Below are positions 39,180-48,552 of a stretch of DNA of 64,000 nucleotides, piece after piece. Numbering within the stretch: position 1 is the stretch's first letter; the number at the start of each line of letters is the position of its first letter. Source of the stretch: Leifsonia soli (GTDB taxonomy: Bacteria > Actinomycetota > Actinomycetes > Actinomycetales > Microbacteriaceae). The notes under the pieces are model-generated. The model was not told where the DNA came from, did no database searches, and saw only the letters and a program-made list of their open reading frames with translations. The stretch is taken from NCBI RefSeq assembly GCF_013408745.1, contig NZ_JACCBJ010000001.1, forward strand, positions 3,162,001 to 3,226,000, in the 5' to 3' direction. The translations under genes were made by a program, and so were the position numbers.

Positions 39180-40166
39180 ATGTCCGCCGTCCTGCCCTCC
39201 GCCCGCGCCTCAGCGGCGGGCGCGACGGCTCCGTCCGCAGCGCGGGCGCCCGATGCCGAGACGGTGTACCGGCCGGCGGGGAGGCTCGATCTCGCGGGAA
39301 CGCTCGCCCAACTCGGCCGTGGTCCGTACGACCCCACCACGACGTGGGATCTGCGGGGGATGTGGCGCACCTGGCGCACGCCGCTGGGCGCGGCGACTCT
39401 GCGCATCCACCGTCCGTCCGCCGACGGCGCCGTCTCCGCCGCCGCGTGGGGGCCGGGAGCCGAGTGGGCCATCGGGGCGGTGCCCGCCCTGCTCGGCCGG
39501 GACGACGACTGGTCGGGGCTCGACGTCGGCGGCCACCCGCTGCTCCGCGACAGTCTGCACCGCAATCCCGGCCTGCGGCTGGCACGGACGAGCCGGATGC
39601 TGGAGGCACTGATCCCGGCGATCATCGAGCAGCGCGTCACCAGTATCGAGGCCTACCGCTCCTGGTCGCGCCTGCTCCGGTGGTACGGCGAGCCGGCGCC
39701 GGGGCCCGCCCCGGAGGGGATGCGGGTGACGCCGACGCTGGAGCAGTGGCGCGGCATCCCGTCATGGGAGTGGCATCGCGCCGGGGTCGACCCGCGGCGT
39801 GCCCGCGCGATCCAGGCGGTGCTGGCGGTCGCACCGTCGCTCGAGCGCGCGACCGAGCGGGCGGCGACCCTCGCGGACGCCGAGACCGTGCTGCAGACCA
39901 TCCCCGGTGTCGGCCTCTGGACGGCGGCGGAGACGCTGCAGCGTTCCCACGGCCACCCCGATCTGGTCAGCGTCGGCGACTATCACCTCGCGCATCAGGT
40001 CGGCGAGGCGCTCATCGGCCGGCGGGTCGACGACGACGGGATGCTCGAGCTGCTGGAGCCCTGGGCAGGACACCGTCAGCGCGTGGTGCGGCTGATCTTC
40101 TCAAGCGGCTTCCGCTTCCAGCGACGCGGCCCGCGCGTGACGCTGCAGGAACACCGCTGGCACTGA
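39180..40166 (+). CDS. AlkA-type DNA-3-methyladenine glycosylase (HhH-GPD)
   Basis: The 328-residue protein has an HhH-GPD domain in its C-terminal half: the hairpin LQTIPGVGLWTAAE (near 238-251) and the catalytic aspartate in SVGDYHL (Asp267). There is no iron-sulphur cysteine cluster. It should remove alkylated purines from DNA for base-excision repair. The N-terminal 130 residues resemble the AlkA-like substrate domain weakly. TAGCAT (39168-39173) lies six bases before the ATG. It diverges from the FAD oxidase gene. Confidence 0.85.
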   Translation: MSAVLPSARASAAGATAPSAARAPDAETVYRPAGRLDLAGTLAQLGRGPYDPTTTWDLRGMWRTWRTPLGAATLRIHRPSADGAVSAAAWGPGAEWAIGAVPALLGRDDDWSGLDVGGHPLLRDSLHRNPGLRLARTSRMLEALIPAIIEQRVTSIEAYRSWSRLLRWYGEPAPGPAPEGMRVTPTLEQWRGIPSWEWHRAGVDPRRARAIQAVLAVAPSLERATERAATLADAETVLQTIPGVGLWTAAETLQRSHGHPDLVSVGDYHLAHQVGEALIGRRVDDDGMLELLEPWAGHRQRVVRLIFSSGFRFQRRGPRVTLQEHRWH

Positions 40167-40168
40167 GC

Positions 40169-40209
40169 GGCGGTCGACGTCAGCCGGCGGTCGACGTCAG
40201 CCGGCGGTC
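40169..40209. repeat. 17-bp tandem repeat between convergent genes
   Basis: GGCGGTCGACGTCAGCC occurs at 40169-40185 and 40186-40202, with a third partial copy at 40203-40209. The second copy supplies the minus-strand stop codon of the SRPBCC gene. Confidence 0.75.
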
Positions 40210-40748
40210 TCCGCGCGGGCGGCGGAGTGCTCGGATCGCAGGTCGCGGTCGAGCTCCCGGCACAGCGTCCGGTAGTGCTCCGCCATCGCGGGGCCGTAGC
40301 TGCTCCACTCCGGGAGCGGCTTGTGATCGTGCACGGCGACGAGGCGATCGAGGTAGTAGTCCCAGCGCGGCCCGGCGTCGGCCTCCTCCACGAGGGAGCG
40401 CAACCGCCGGCCGACCGTGACGGTGGTGTGACCGCTCGCCTCGCTGAGATGCACGAACATCCGGTGGGATGCGCCGGCAGCTCCGACGTCCGCATGGAGC
40501 CGATGCGGCGCCGAGCACTCCAGCACGGAGACGTCCTGCCAGTCGGGGTCGTCCCCCTCGACGGTCATGCGGAACTTGACCGCTCCGGTCGACCCGGTGC
40601 CCTTGTACTCGCCCAGCCATTCGGAGAGCCGCGGCGAGCGGCCGAAGAAGGTCCACACCTCCTCGATCGGCGCTTTGAACATCCGGTCGAGGACGAGGTA
40701 GACCCCGTCATCCTTGCGGACCAGTCTTCCTGTCGGCTGCGGCATCAT
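40197..40748 (-). CDS. SRPBCC-domain protein
   Basis: The 183-residue START/Bet v1-like protein has DRMFKAPIEEVWTFFGRSPRLSEWLG near the N-terminus, the family's typical first strand and helix. Later stretches are strand-rich, with a C-terminal helix carrying WSSYGPAMAEHYRTLC. It may bind a hydrophobic ligand; the function is unknown. The frame extends to 40787, but the ATG-ATG pair at 40748/40745 has a good GGAGG site six to seven bases upstream and is preferred. Confidence 0.75.
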   Translation of the reverse strand: MMPQPTGRLVRKDDGVYLVLDRMFKAPIEEVWTFFGRSPRLSEWLGEYKGTGSTGAVKFRMTVEGDDPDWQDVSVLECSAPHRLHADVGAAGASHRMFVHLSEASGHTTVTVGRRLRSLVEEADAGPRWDYYLDRLVAVHDHKPLPEWSSYGPAMAEHYRTLCRELDRDLRSEHSAARAETAG

Positions 40749-40833
40749 CGTGACCTCCGTCGGCTCAGCCTCTGGTGATCCACACACTAGTCACGCTCGC
40801 CCGGAAACGGCAGAGGGCGCTTTGCGAGTGCTC

Positions 40834-42423
40834 TCAGCCTTCGAGCACGGCCATCGCGGCGTTGTGTCCGCCGAGCCCGCTCACCGCGCCGCCGCGTCTG
40901 GCTCCGGAACCGCACAGCAGGATGCGCGGGTGCCGCGTCGCGACGCCCCAGCGCTGCGCGGGGGTGTCGAGCGGGTCGTCGTCCTCGGCGAACGGCCACG
41001 ACAGCGGGCCGTGGAAGATGTTGCCGCCGGGCATGTTGAGCGCCTGCTCCAGGTCGCGGGTCGTCTTGGTCTCGATGCACGGGTTGCCGTCCGCGTCCGT
41101 CAGCAGCAGGTCTTCGACCGGCTCGGCCAGAACCGAGTTCAGGGAGGCGAGCACCGCATCCTGGAGCCGCCGGCGGGTCGCATCGTTGTTCCCGTCCGTC
41201 AGCCAGCGGTCGGGGGTGTGCAGGCCGAACACGGTGATGGTCTGCGCGCCCGTCTCGGCGAGCTCGGGATCCAGGATGCTGGGGTCGGCCAGGGTGTGGC
41301 AGTAGATCTCGCAGGGGAGGAGTTCGGGCATCACTCCGCGGGTCATGCCTGCGTAGGCCTCCTCGAGCTGCGTGTACGTCTCGTTGATGTGGAAGGTGCC
41401 GCCGAACGCGGCCTTCGGGTCGATCGCCTCGTCGCGGAGGCGGGGGAGCCGCTTCAGGAGCAGGTTCACCTTGACCTGAGCACCTTCCGCCTTCTGCGCA
41501 GGCGGATCGGCCGGTTCGCCGAGCAGGCGATCGAGCACCCCGGGGGCGACGTTGGCGAGCACGTGGCGGCCGACGACGCTGCGATCGTGCCCGTTGCGGC
41601 GGTATTCGACCGTTCCGTCCGGATCGATCCTCGTCACCTCGGCTCCGGTCACGATGCGCGCGCCGGCCTCGCGTGCGACGCGGGCGAGCTCGCCGGTGAC
41701 GGCGCCCATCCCGCCGACCGGGACGTCCCATTCCCCGGTGCCCTGGCCGATCACGTGGTAGAGGAAGCAGCGGTTCTGAGCGAGGCCCGGGTCGCCCAGG
41801 CTGGCGAACGTTCCGATGAGAGCATCGGTGGCCACCACGCCGCGCACGAGGTCGCTCTGCAGGCGCGCCTCGATGAACTCGCCGATCGGGCGCTCGATCA
41901 GTGCCTGCCACAGCTCGTCGTCGCCGACCAGCGCGCGCGCCTCGGACCGCGTCAGCAGCGGTTCGGTCACGGTGGGCCAGAGGGCGCGCGCGAGCTCGCC
42001 GGTGCTCTCGTAGACGCCGTCGAAGGCCTCGGCGTCCTCGGCCGCGCCGACCCGGGTGAAGGATGCGGCGGTGGCCGCGGCGTCGGTGTTGTCGATCAGC
42101 AGTCCGGCGCCGTCGGGATCGCCGGGGACCGGCGTGTACGAGGAGTAGCGGCGGCGGGCCAGCCGGATGTCGAGGCCGAGATCCTCGATGATGCGCTGCG
42201 GCAGCAGGCTGACGAGGTAGGAGTACCGGGAGAGGCGTGCCTCGACCCCGGGGAAGGCCTGGGCGCTGACCGCGGCGCCGCCCACCTCATCCAGTCGTTC
42301 GAGCAGGATGACGGACTTGCCTGCGCGCGCGAGGTACGCCGCTGCGGTGAGGCCGTTGTGCCCGCCCCCGACGATCACGATGTCGTGGGTCGCAGCGGAC
42401 GGCGAGGGGGAGCGGTCGGTCAT
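40834..42423 (-). CDS. Phytoene-desaturase-like NAD(P)/FAD-dependent oxidoreductase
   Basis: The 529-residue protein starts with a Rossmann FAD-binding motif, IVIVGGGHNGLTAAAYLA (15-32), and LLERLDEVGGAA. It ends with the second FAD motif region HPRILLCGSGARRGGAVSGLGGHNAA. This is the CrtI/COG1233 group, close to pyridine nucleotide-disulphide oxidoreductase domain-containing protein 2. No carotenoid genes are nearby, so a carotenoid substrate should not be assumed. TAGAGT (42431-42436) is seven bases before the ATG. It diverges from putA. Confidence 0.85.
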   Translation of the reverse strand: MTDRSPSPSAATHDIVIVGGGHNGLTAAAYLARAGKSVILLERLDEVGGAAVSAQAFPGVEARLSRYSYLVSLLPQRIIEDLGLDIRLARRRYSSYTPVPGDPDGAGLLIDNTDAAATAASFTRVGAAEDAEAFDGVYESTGELARALWPTVTEPLLTRSEARALVGDDELWQALIERPIGEFIEARLQSDLVRGVVATDALIGTFASLGDPGLAQNRCFLYHVIGQGTGEWDVPVGGMGAVTGELARVAREAGARIVTGAEVTRIDPDGTVEYRRNGHDRSVVGRHVLANVAPGVLDRLLGEPADPPAQKAEGAQVKVNLLLKRLPRLRDEAIDPKAAFGGTFHINETYTQLEEAYAGMTRGVMPELLPCEIYCHTLADPSILDPELAETGAQTITVFGLHTPDRWLTDGNNDATRRRLQDAVLASLNSVLAEPVEDLLLTDADGNPCIETKTTRDLEQALNMPGGNIFHGPLSWPFAEDDDPLDTPAQRWGVATRHPRILLCGSGARRGGAVSGLGGHNAAMAVLEG

Positions 42424-42504
42424 GGAATCGACTCTAGCCGCGGTGGAGAACGGTCAGTTCTCCGCATCTTCAGTTCGCTCCCGGGGCCGCCCAGCGCCGG
42501 GTAA

Positions 42505-42510
42505 TAGTGT
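42505..42510 (+). promoter_or_regulatory. -10 hexamer TAGTGT of putA
   Basis: It ends seven bases before the ATG at 42518, arguing against the 70-codon longer frame that would overlap the divergent gene. Confidence 0.45.
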
Positions 42511-42517
42511 CGTCATC

Positions 42518-45500
42518 ATGGTCGACACAACGGATGGCGCCGAGGCGCGCCCGGCGACGATCGCTCACGAGGCGGTCGGGCTGGTGCAGCGCTGGCTCGC
42601 CGAGAGCGCGCGCGGGGCCGACGGCTCCTCGCCCCGCCAGGATCCCGCCGCCGAGAGACTCGCGGGGGTGCTCAGCGACCCCGACGGTCTCGACTTCGCG
42701 GTCGGCTTCGTCGACGGCGTCGCCCGCCCGCAGGACCTGTTCGTCGCGGGCTACAACCTGCAGCGGGTGGCGAAACGCATCCCGGTGTTCCTGCCGTGGT
42801 ACATGCGGTTCGCGATCTGGCTGGGCGGCGTGTTCGGTCCGGTCCTGCCGTGGGTGGTGATCCCGATCGCCCGCCGCGTGCTTCGCCGGATGGTGGGGCA
42901 TCTCGTGGTGGATGCGACCCCGGAGAAGCTGGGCCCTGCGATCGCCCGGCTGCGGTCGCCGGATCCGTCGGGCGGTCCCGGTGCCCGTCTCAACCTGAAC
43001 CTGCTCGGCGAGGCGGTCCTCGGCGAGAAGGAGGCGCTCCGGCGCCTCGAAGGCACCCGCACCCTCCTGGCCAGAGACGACGTCGACTACGTCTCCATCA
43101 AGGTGTCGTCGATCGCCTCGCAGCTGTCGATGTGGGCGTTCGATGAGACGGTCGAGCGCGTGGTCGAGCGGCTGACACCTCTCTATGAGCTCGCCGCCGC
43201 GTCGCCGACGCCGAAGTTCATCAACCTCGACATGGAGGAGTACCGCGATCTCGACCTGACGATGGCGGTCTTCACCGGCATCCTGGGCAAGCCGCAGCTG
43301 CTCGGGCTCGAGGCCGGCATCGTGCTGCAGGCCTACCTGCCGGACGCCCTGGACGCGCTGCAGACGCTCACCGAGTGGGCGACCCGGCGGCGGGCGCAGG
43401 GCGGGGCGCCCATCAAGATCCGCGTGGTCAAGGGCGCCAACCTGGCGATGGAGCGGGTGGATGCCGCGATCCACGGCTGGCCGCTCGCCCCGTACGGCAC
43501 GAAGCAGTCGACCGACGCGAACTACAAGCGCGTGCTGGACTGGGCCCTGACGCCGGAGCACGCGGACGCGGTGAAGATCGGCGTCGCCGGGCACAATCTC
43601 TTCGACATCGCCTACGCGTGGCTGCTCGCACAGAAGCGCGGGGTCACGGAACGGATCGACTTCGAGATGCTGCTCGGGATGGCCACCGCGCAGGCGGAGG
43701 CGGTCGAGCGGACGGTGGGCGGCCTCCTGCTGTATACGCCGGTCGTCGATCCGCGCGAGTTCGATGTGGCGATCTCCTATCTCATCCGCCGCTTGGAGGA
43801 GAACGCCAGCCCCGAGAACTTCATGTCCGCCGTGTTCCAGCTCGATTCCGACCCCGAGCTCTTCGAGCGCGAGAAGCAGCGGTTCCTGGCCTCCGTCGCC
43901 GAGCTGGAGGCCGATGCTGGACCGCGGGGAACCGCGCCCGTCCCGAACCGGCAGCAGGACCGAACGCGCGAGTGGGAAGAAGCGTCCGCGCCCTCCTTCA
44001 CCCGTCCGCCCGCGCCCGCTCCGGTCACACCCGCCGCCACCGACGAGCAGGGGCTCACCAGCGTAGTGCTCGGGTTGACCCGCGGATCCGGCGGCATCGA
44101 GCTGCCGACGCCGAACGCACCCGCGGGGGCTGTGCCGGCGGAGGCCGCGCCGGCGGCGGTCCCGACGGAGCAGGCCGGCGACTTCCACAACGCTCCGGAC
44201 ACGGACCCGTCGCGTGCGGCGAACCGCGCCTGGGGCCGGCGCATCCTGGTCCGCTCCGCCGCTTCGACGATCGGCGAGGAGACCATCGCCGATGCGGCCG
44301 TCCGCGACGCCGGTCGTCTCGACGCCATCCTGGGGATGGTCGCGGAGGCGGGACGCGAGTGGGGGTCGCGCTCCGGGCACGAGCGCGCGGCGGTGCTCGA
44401 CCGCGCCGGGCACGCTCTCGAGGCCAACCGCGACCGCCTGATCGAGGTCATGGCGGCCGAGACGGGGAAGACCATCGCGGAGGCCGACCCCGAGGTCAGC
44501 GAGGCGGTCGACTTCGCGCACTACTACGCCACCCGCGCTCGCGAACTGGATGCGGTGCAGGGTGCGCAGTTCGTTCCGAGCGCCTTGACCGTCGTCGCCC
44601 CGCCGTGGAACTTCCCTGTCGCGATTCCGGCCGGGTCGGTCCTCGCGGCGCTCGCCGCAGGCAGCGGCGTGATCATCAAGCCGGCACCGCAAGCGCGGCG
44701 GTCCGCCGCCGTCATGGTGGAAGCGCTGTGGGAGTCCGGCATCCCCCGCCAGCTGCTCGCCCTGGTCGACGTCGCCGAGAATGAGCTCGGGCAGCAGCTG
44801 ATCGCCGACCGCCGGGTCGACCGGGTCATCCTCACCGGTTCGTACGAGACGGCGAAGCTGTTCCGCTCCTGGCGTCCGGACCTCCCCCTCCTCGCCGAGA
44901 CCAGTGGCAAGAACGCCATCATCGTGACCCCGAGCGCCGACTACGACCTGGCGGTCTCCGACATCGTCAAGAGCGCCTTCGGCCATGCCGGCCAGAAGTG
45001 CTCAGCGGCCAGCCTCGTCATCCTGGTCGGCTCCGTCGCCCGGTCGGAACGATTCAGGAACCAGCTCGTGGATGCGGTCACCAGTCTCCGGGCCGGGTAC
45101 CCGCACGACCCGACCAGCCAGATGGGACCGCTCATCGAGCCGGCGTCGGGGAAGCTGCTCCACGCGCTGACCACGTTGGGCGCAGGCGAGGAGTGGCTGG
45201 TCGAACCACGTCGGCTCGACGGCTCCGGGCGGCTCTGGAGCCCGGGAGTCCGTACCGGCGTCCAGCCCGGCTCGTACTTCCACCTCACCGAGTTCTTCGG
45301 GCCGGTCCTCGGAGTCATGACGGCGCGTGACCTGGAGGAGGCCATCCGGTACCAGAACGCCGTCGAGTACGGACTCACGGCCGGTCTGCACTCGCTCGAC
45401 AGCGATGAGCTCGCCCTCTGGCTCGACACCGTCGAGGCCGGAAACCTCTATGTGAACCGCGGGATCACCGGAGCGATCGTACGGCGGCAGCCGTTCGGCG

Positions 45501-46210
45501 GCTGGAAGCGGTCCTCGGTCGGCGCGGGCACCAAGGCCGGAGGGCCGAACTATCTGTTCGGGCTCGGCAGCTGGGTCCCCGAGGCGGGGCACTCGAGCTC
45601 GAGCCTGCACCTCCGTGGGCTGGAGACGCGGGTCTCCGACCTCATCGAGTCCGGACAGTCGTCGATGGACTACCCCTCCTTCGACCTCGTCCGGCGGTCC
45701 GCCCTGAGCGACGCCATCGCCGTCGCGACCGAGTACCACCGCGTCACGGACGTCTCCGGACTCGGCGTCGAACGCAACCTGTTCCGCTACCGGCCGGTCC
45801 CCGTGGCCATCCGGCTCTCGGAGGGCAGCTCGCTTCCCGAGCTCCTGCGCGTGATGGCGGCCGCAACGGTCGCCCGCTCGCCCTTCTCGGTCAGCACGCC
45901 CGTGAAGCTGCCGCGCGGGATGCACGCACTCCTGCGCGAGCGGGAGATCGAGGTCGTGGTCGAGTCCGATGCGCATTGGCTCTCCCGCGTGCGGGCGCGC
46001 CGCATCCCGGCGCATCGCATCCGGCTCATCGGAGGAGACCCGGTCGCGCTCGCGACGGCGCTGGGCGGCAGCCCCGACGTCGCCGTGTACAGCGGGCCCG
46101 TGACGCCGTCGGGCCGGGTGGAGCTGCTCACGTTCCTCCACGAGCAGGCCATCTCGATCACGAACCACCGCTTCGGCAATCCGACGCACCTGTCGGACGG
46201 CCTCCTCTGA
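42518..46210 (+). CDS. putA: Bifunctional proline dehydrogenase / L-glutamate gamma-semialdehyde dehydrogenase
   Basis: The protein is 1230 residues. The proline dehydrogenase barrel covers about 60-480 (VSIKVSSIASQLSMW near 192, KIRVVKGANLAMERV near 301). A proline/alanine-rich linker covers about 480-560. The aldehyde dehydrogenase domain covers about 570-1020, with its Glu in LAETSGKN (near 793) and catalytic Cys in GQKCSAAS (near 826). A C-terminal region of about 200 residues follows, as in long PutA proteins that carry an extra ALDH-like dimerisation domain. There is no N-terminal ribbon-helix-helix DNA-binding domain, so it does not regulate its own gene. It oxidises proline to glutamate, passing electrons to the quinone pool. 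Confidence 0.93.
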   Translation: MVDTTDGAEARPATIAHEAVGLVQRWLAESARGADGSSPRQDPAAERLAGVLSDPDGLDFAVGFVDGVARPQDLFVAGYNLQRVAKRIPVFLPWYMRFAIWLGGVFGPVLPWVVIPIARRVLRRMVGHLVVDATPEKLGPAIARLRSPDPSGGPGARLNLNLLGEAVLGEKEALRRLEGTRTLLARDDVDYVSIKVSSIASQLSMWAFDETVERVVERLTPLYELAAASPTPKFINLDMEEYRDLDLTMAVFTGILGKPQLLGLEAGIVLQAYLPDALDALQTLTEWATRRRAQGGAPIKIRVVKGANLAMERVDAAIHGWPLAPYGTKQSTDANYKRVLDWALTPEHADAVKIGVAGHNLFDIAYAWLLAQKRGVTERIDFEMLLGMATAQAEAVERTVGGLLLYTPVVDPREFDVAISYLIRRLEENASPENFMSAVFQLDSDPELFEREKQRFLASVAELEADAGPRGTAPVPNRQQDRTREWEEASAPSFTRPPAPAPVTPAATDEQGLTSVVLGLTRGSGGIELPTPNAPAGAVPAEAAPAAVPTEQAGDFHNAPDTDPSRAANRAWGRRILVRSAASTIGEETIADAAVRDAGRLDAILGMVAEAGREWGSRSGHERAAVLDRAGHALEANRDRLIEVMAAETGKTIAEADPEVSEAVDFAHYYATRARELDAVQGAQFVPSALTVVAPPWNFPVAIPAGSVLAALAAGSGVIIKPAPQARRSAAVMVEALWESGIPRQLLALVDVAENELGQQLIADRRVDRVILTGSYETAKLFRSWRPDLPLLAETSGKNAIIVTPSADYDLAVSDIVKSAFGHAGQKCSAASLVILVGSVARSERFRNQLVDAVTSLRAGYPHDPTSQMGPLIEPASGKLLHALTTLGAGEEWLVEPRRLDGSGRLWSPGVRTGVQPGSYFHLTEFFGPVLGVMTARDLEEAIRYQNAVEYGLTAGLHSLDSDELALWLDTVEAGNLYVNRGITGAIVRRQPFGGWKRSSVGAGTKAGGPNYLFGLGSWVPEAGHSSSSLHLRGLETRVSDLIESGQSSMDYPSFDLVRRSALSDAIAVATEYHRVTDVSGLGVERNLFRYRPVPVAIRLSEGSSLPELLRVMAAATVARSPFSVSTPVKLPRGMHALLREREIEVVVESDAHWLSRVRARRIPAHRIRLIGGDPVALATALGGSPDVAVYSGPVTPSGRVELLTFLHEQAISITNHRFGNPTHLSDGLL

Positions 46211-46290
46211 CGTCCCCGACCCCCACATCACCGATTTCGGACATCACCGACGACACCCGAGTGGAAGGCAGCGCGCGTACTGTGACCGGC

Positions 46291-47124
46291 ATGACCCCTT
46301 CGATCCCCTCCCTGCCCCTCGACGGCGGCGGCAGCATCCCGCAGATCGGCCTGGGCACGTGGCCGCTGGACGACGCCGAGGTCGAGAAGGCGATCATCGC
46401 GGCCGCCGAGCTCGGTTACCGGCACGTCGACACCGCCGTCAAGTACGGCAACGAGGTCGGCGTGGGTCGCGGCCTCACGAGGAGCGGGCTCGCCCGGGAC
46501 GACTGGTTCGTCACCACGAAGCTCGACGGCACGTACCAGGGCGAGGATCGCGCTGTCGGCGGCCTCGACGACAGCCTGGCGCGGCTCGGGCTCGACTACG
46601 TCGACCTCCTGCTCATCCACTGGCCGCTGCCGAAACGCGACCAGTACGTCTCGACGTGGGAGACCTTCATCCGGCTGCGCGAAGCGGGCAAGGCGCGCGC
46701 CATCGGGGTCTCGAACTTCAAGCCGGCGCACATCGACCGCCTGATCGCGGAGACGGGCGTCACACCGGCCGTCAACCAGATCCAGCTCAGCCCCGCCATC
46801 CCCCGACGGGAGCAGCGCGCCTACGACAGCGAGCACGGCATCGTGACCGAGTCCTGGAGCCCCATCGGCGGCACGGGCGACCTGCTCGCCGAGCCGGTCC
46901 TCGCCCGGCTGGCCGACAAGCACGGCCGCACCCCCGGCCAGATCGTGCTGCGCTGGCATGTGCAGAACGGGCTCGTCGCCATCCCGAAGTCGCGCGATCC
47001 CGAGCGGATGGCCCAGAACCTCGCGGTGTTCGACTTCGAGCTCGACGCGGACGATCTGAGCGCGCTCGACACGCTCGACAAGGGGCCGGACGCCGGAGTC
47101 GACTCCGACCGGTCCGGGCACTGA
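46291..47124 (+). CDS. Aldo/keto reductase
   Basis: The 277-residue TIM-barrel enzyme has the full AKR catalytic tetrad Asp47, Tyr52 (HVDTAVKYGNE), Lys77 (TTKLDG) and His110 (LLIHWP). The NADPH-binding C-terminal segment IPKSRDPERMAQN is present. It resembles 2,5-diketo-D-gluconate reductase-like AKR5 enzymes; the physiological substrate is unknown. The frame is open far upstream, but ATG 46291 lies seven bases after TACTGT (46278-46283). It converges on the histidine kinase gene with 3 bp between stops. Confidence 0.9.
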   Translation: MTPSIPSLPLDGGGSIPQIGLGTWPLDDAEVEKAIIAAAELGYRHVDTAVKYGNEVGVGRGLTRSGLARDDWFVTTKLDGTYQGEDRAVGGLDDSLARLGLDYVDLLLIHWPLPKRDQYVSTWETFIRLREAGKARAIGVSNFKPAHIDRLIAETGVTPAVNQIQLSPAIPRREQRAYDSEHGIVTESWSPIGGTGDLLAEPVLARLADKHGRTPGQIVLRWHVQNGLVAIPKSRDPERMAQNLAVFDFELDADDLSALDTLDKGPDAGVDSDRSGH

Positions 47125-47127
47125 CGG

Positions 47128-48552
47128 TCAGTCGCGACGCAGGGGCAGCGTCACCGTCACGGTGAGGCCGTGGGGTTCCGCGTTCGCAAGACGGACGCGC
47201 CCGCCGGCAGCGCCCGCCAGCGCGCCGACGATCGCGAGCCCCAGCCCACCGCCCGACTGTCCCGTCCGGGCGCCGTCGGCGCGCGTGAAGCGGTCGAGGG
47301 CAACGGGGATGAACTCCTCCGGCATCCCCGGACCGGAGTCCCGGACCGTCAGCACGACCGAGTCGACGCCGTCCGTCCCCTCGGAGAGCGACAGCGAAGC
47401 GACGACCGTCGCCTCCGGTCGGCCGTCGCCGCACGAACGGATCGCGATGATCGCGTTCGCCAGCAGGTTGTCGAGGATGCGTCCGAAATCCGTGGGAGAC
47501 AGGGCGACGCGTGCCTCGGGGTCCGGCCGCCGGCGCGGGTCGTACTCGAAGTCCACCGAGACGCCCGAAGCCTCGTCGTCGCTGCTCACCAAGAGCCGCG
47601 CCCGGTCGATCGCATCCGTCAGCTCGTCGACCAGTGTCCGCCAGTCGATGCGACCGCTCGACGGGCCTGCCTCGATTCGCGACAGCTCCAGCAGGTTGTT
47701 CGCCAGTGCTGCCAGGCGGATCGCCGTCGCGTGCGACGCGCGGACGTCGCTCAGCAGCGCGTCGGGATCCCCCGCATCCAGCTCGGCCAGCTCCAGCTGC
47801 CCACGCAGCACGGCCAGCGGCGTGCGCAACTCGTGGCTGGCATCCGACACCATCTGACGTTCGCGCTCGGCCGAGGCCCGCAGGCGCAGAATGAGATCGT
47901 TGAGCGTGGTCGCGAGCTCCGACAGCTCGTCCTGGGCGGGACCGACGGTCAGCAGCCCGGCCACCTCCGGGGTCGATCCGGCGATGCGGTCCGCCTGCTC
48001 CCGCATCCGGCTGACCGGTCGTAGCGCAGCCCGGGCGAGCAGCCAGGAGGCGGCGCCGAAGGCGAGGATGAGAACGCCGGCGCCGGCGAGCAGTGCGGCC
48101 GTGAGCCGGTCCAGGATGAGCGCGGTCGTCTCGTCGTTCCGCGCGGCGACGACGTGCATGACGCCGGCAGAGGTCGTGACGCTCCGGGAGAGGACCACAT
48201 AGTGGTCGTCTCCCACTTGCACCTCCTGGGGCTCGCGGCCCTGATCGATCAGGCGTCCGATGCGGTCCTCGAGAGCCTGCGGCATGGTCGAGGCGAGGAT
48301 CGTGCCGTCCTCCGCGACGATGGCCAGCTCCTGGCCGCCGCCGGGCAGGTCGAACGGCCCCGTGGGCTTCGACGGCAGCGATTCGACCGGCGCGGCGACA
48401 TCATTGCTCAGCAGCGTGACCGTCGCGTTGTGGAGGATGGACGACACGCCCACCCGAATGATGACGACGGCGACCAGCCCGAACAGCGCGGCGACGATCA
48501 GACTTCCGATCGTGATGCGCGCCGTGATCGACAGGCGCCGCAGCCGGTTCAC
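47128..48552 (-). CDS. Sensor histidine kinase (HAMP, MprB-like)
   Basis: The 474-residue kinase has a first membrane helix at about 12-34, an extracytoplasmic sensor of about 115 residues, a second helix at about 151-176, and a HAMP linker. HisKA follows with SDASHELRTP (phospho-acceptor His240), then HATPase N box DNLLANAI, G1 DSGPGMPEEF and G2 GGGLGLAIVGALAG. The start is taken as GTG 48552 because its first base pairs overlap the response-regulator stop (GTGA, 4 bp), a common coupling arrangement. The longer frame running to 49311 is a shadow of the regulator gene. Confidence 0.9.
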   Translation of the reverse strand: MNRLRRLSITARITIGSLIVAALFGLVAVVIIRVGVSSILHNATVTLLSNDVAAPVESLPSKPTGPFDLPGGGQELAIVAEDGTILASTMPQALEDRIGRLIDQGREPQEVQVGDDHYVVLSRSVTTSAGVMHVVAARNDETTALILDRLTAALLAGAGVLILAFGAASWLLARAALRPVSRMREQADRIAGSTPEVAGLLTVGPAQDELSELATTLNDLILRLRASAERERQMVSDASHELRTPLAVLRGQLELAELDAGDPDALLSDVRASHATAIRLAALANNLLELSRIEAGPSSGRIDWRTLVDELTDAIDRARLLVSSDDEASGVSVDFEYDPRRRPDPEARVALSPTDFGRILDNLLANAIIAIRSCGDGRPEATVVASLSLSEGTDGVDSVVLTVRDSGPGMPEEFIPVALDRFTRADGARTGQSGGGLGLAIVGALAGAAGGRVRLANAEPHGLTVTVTLPLRRD

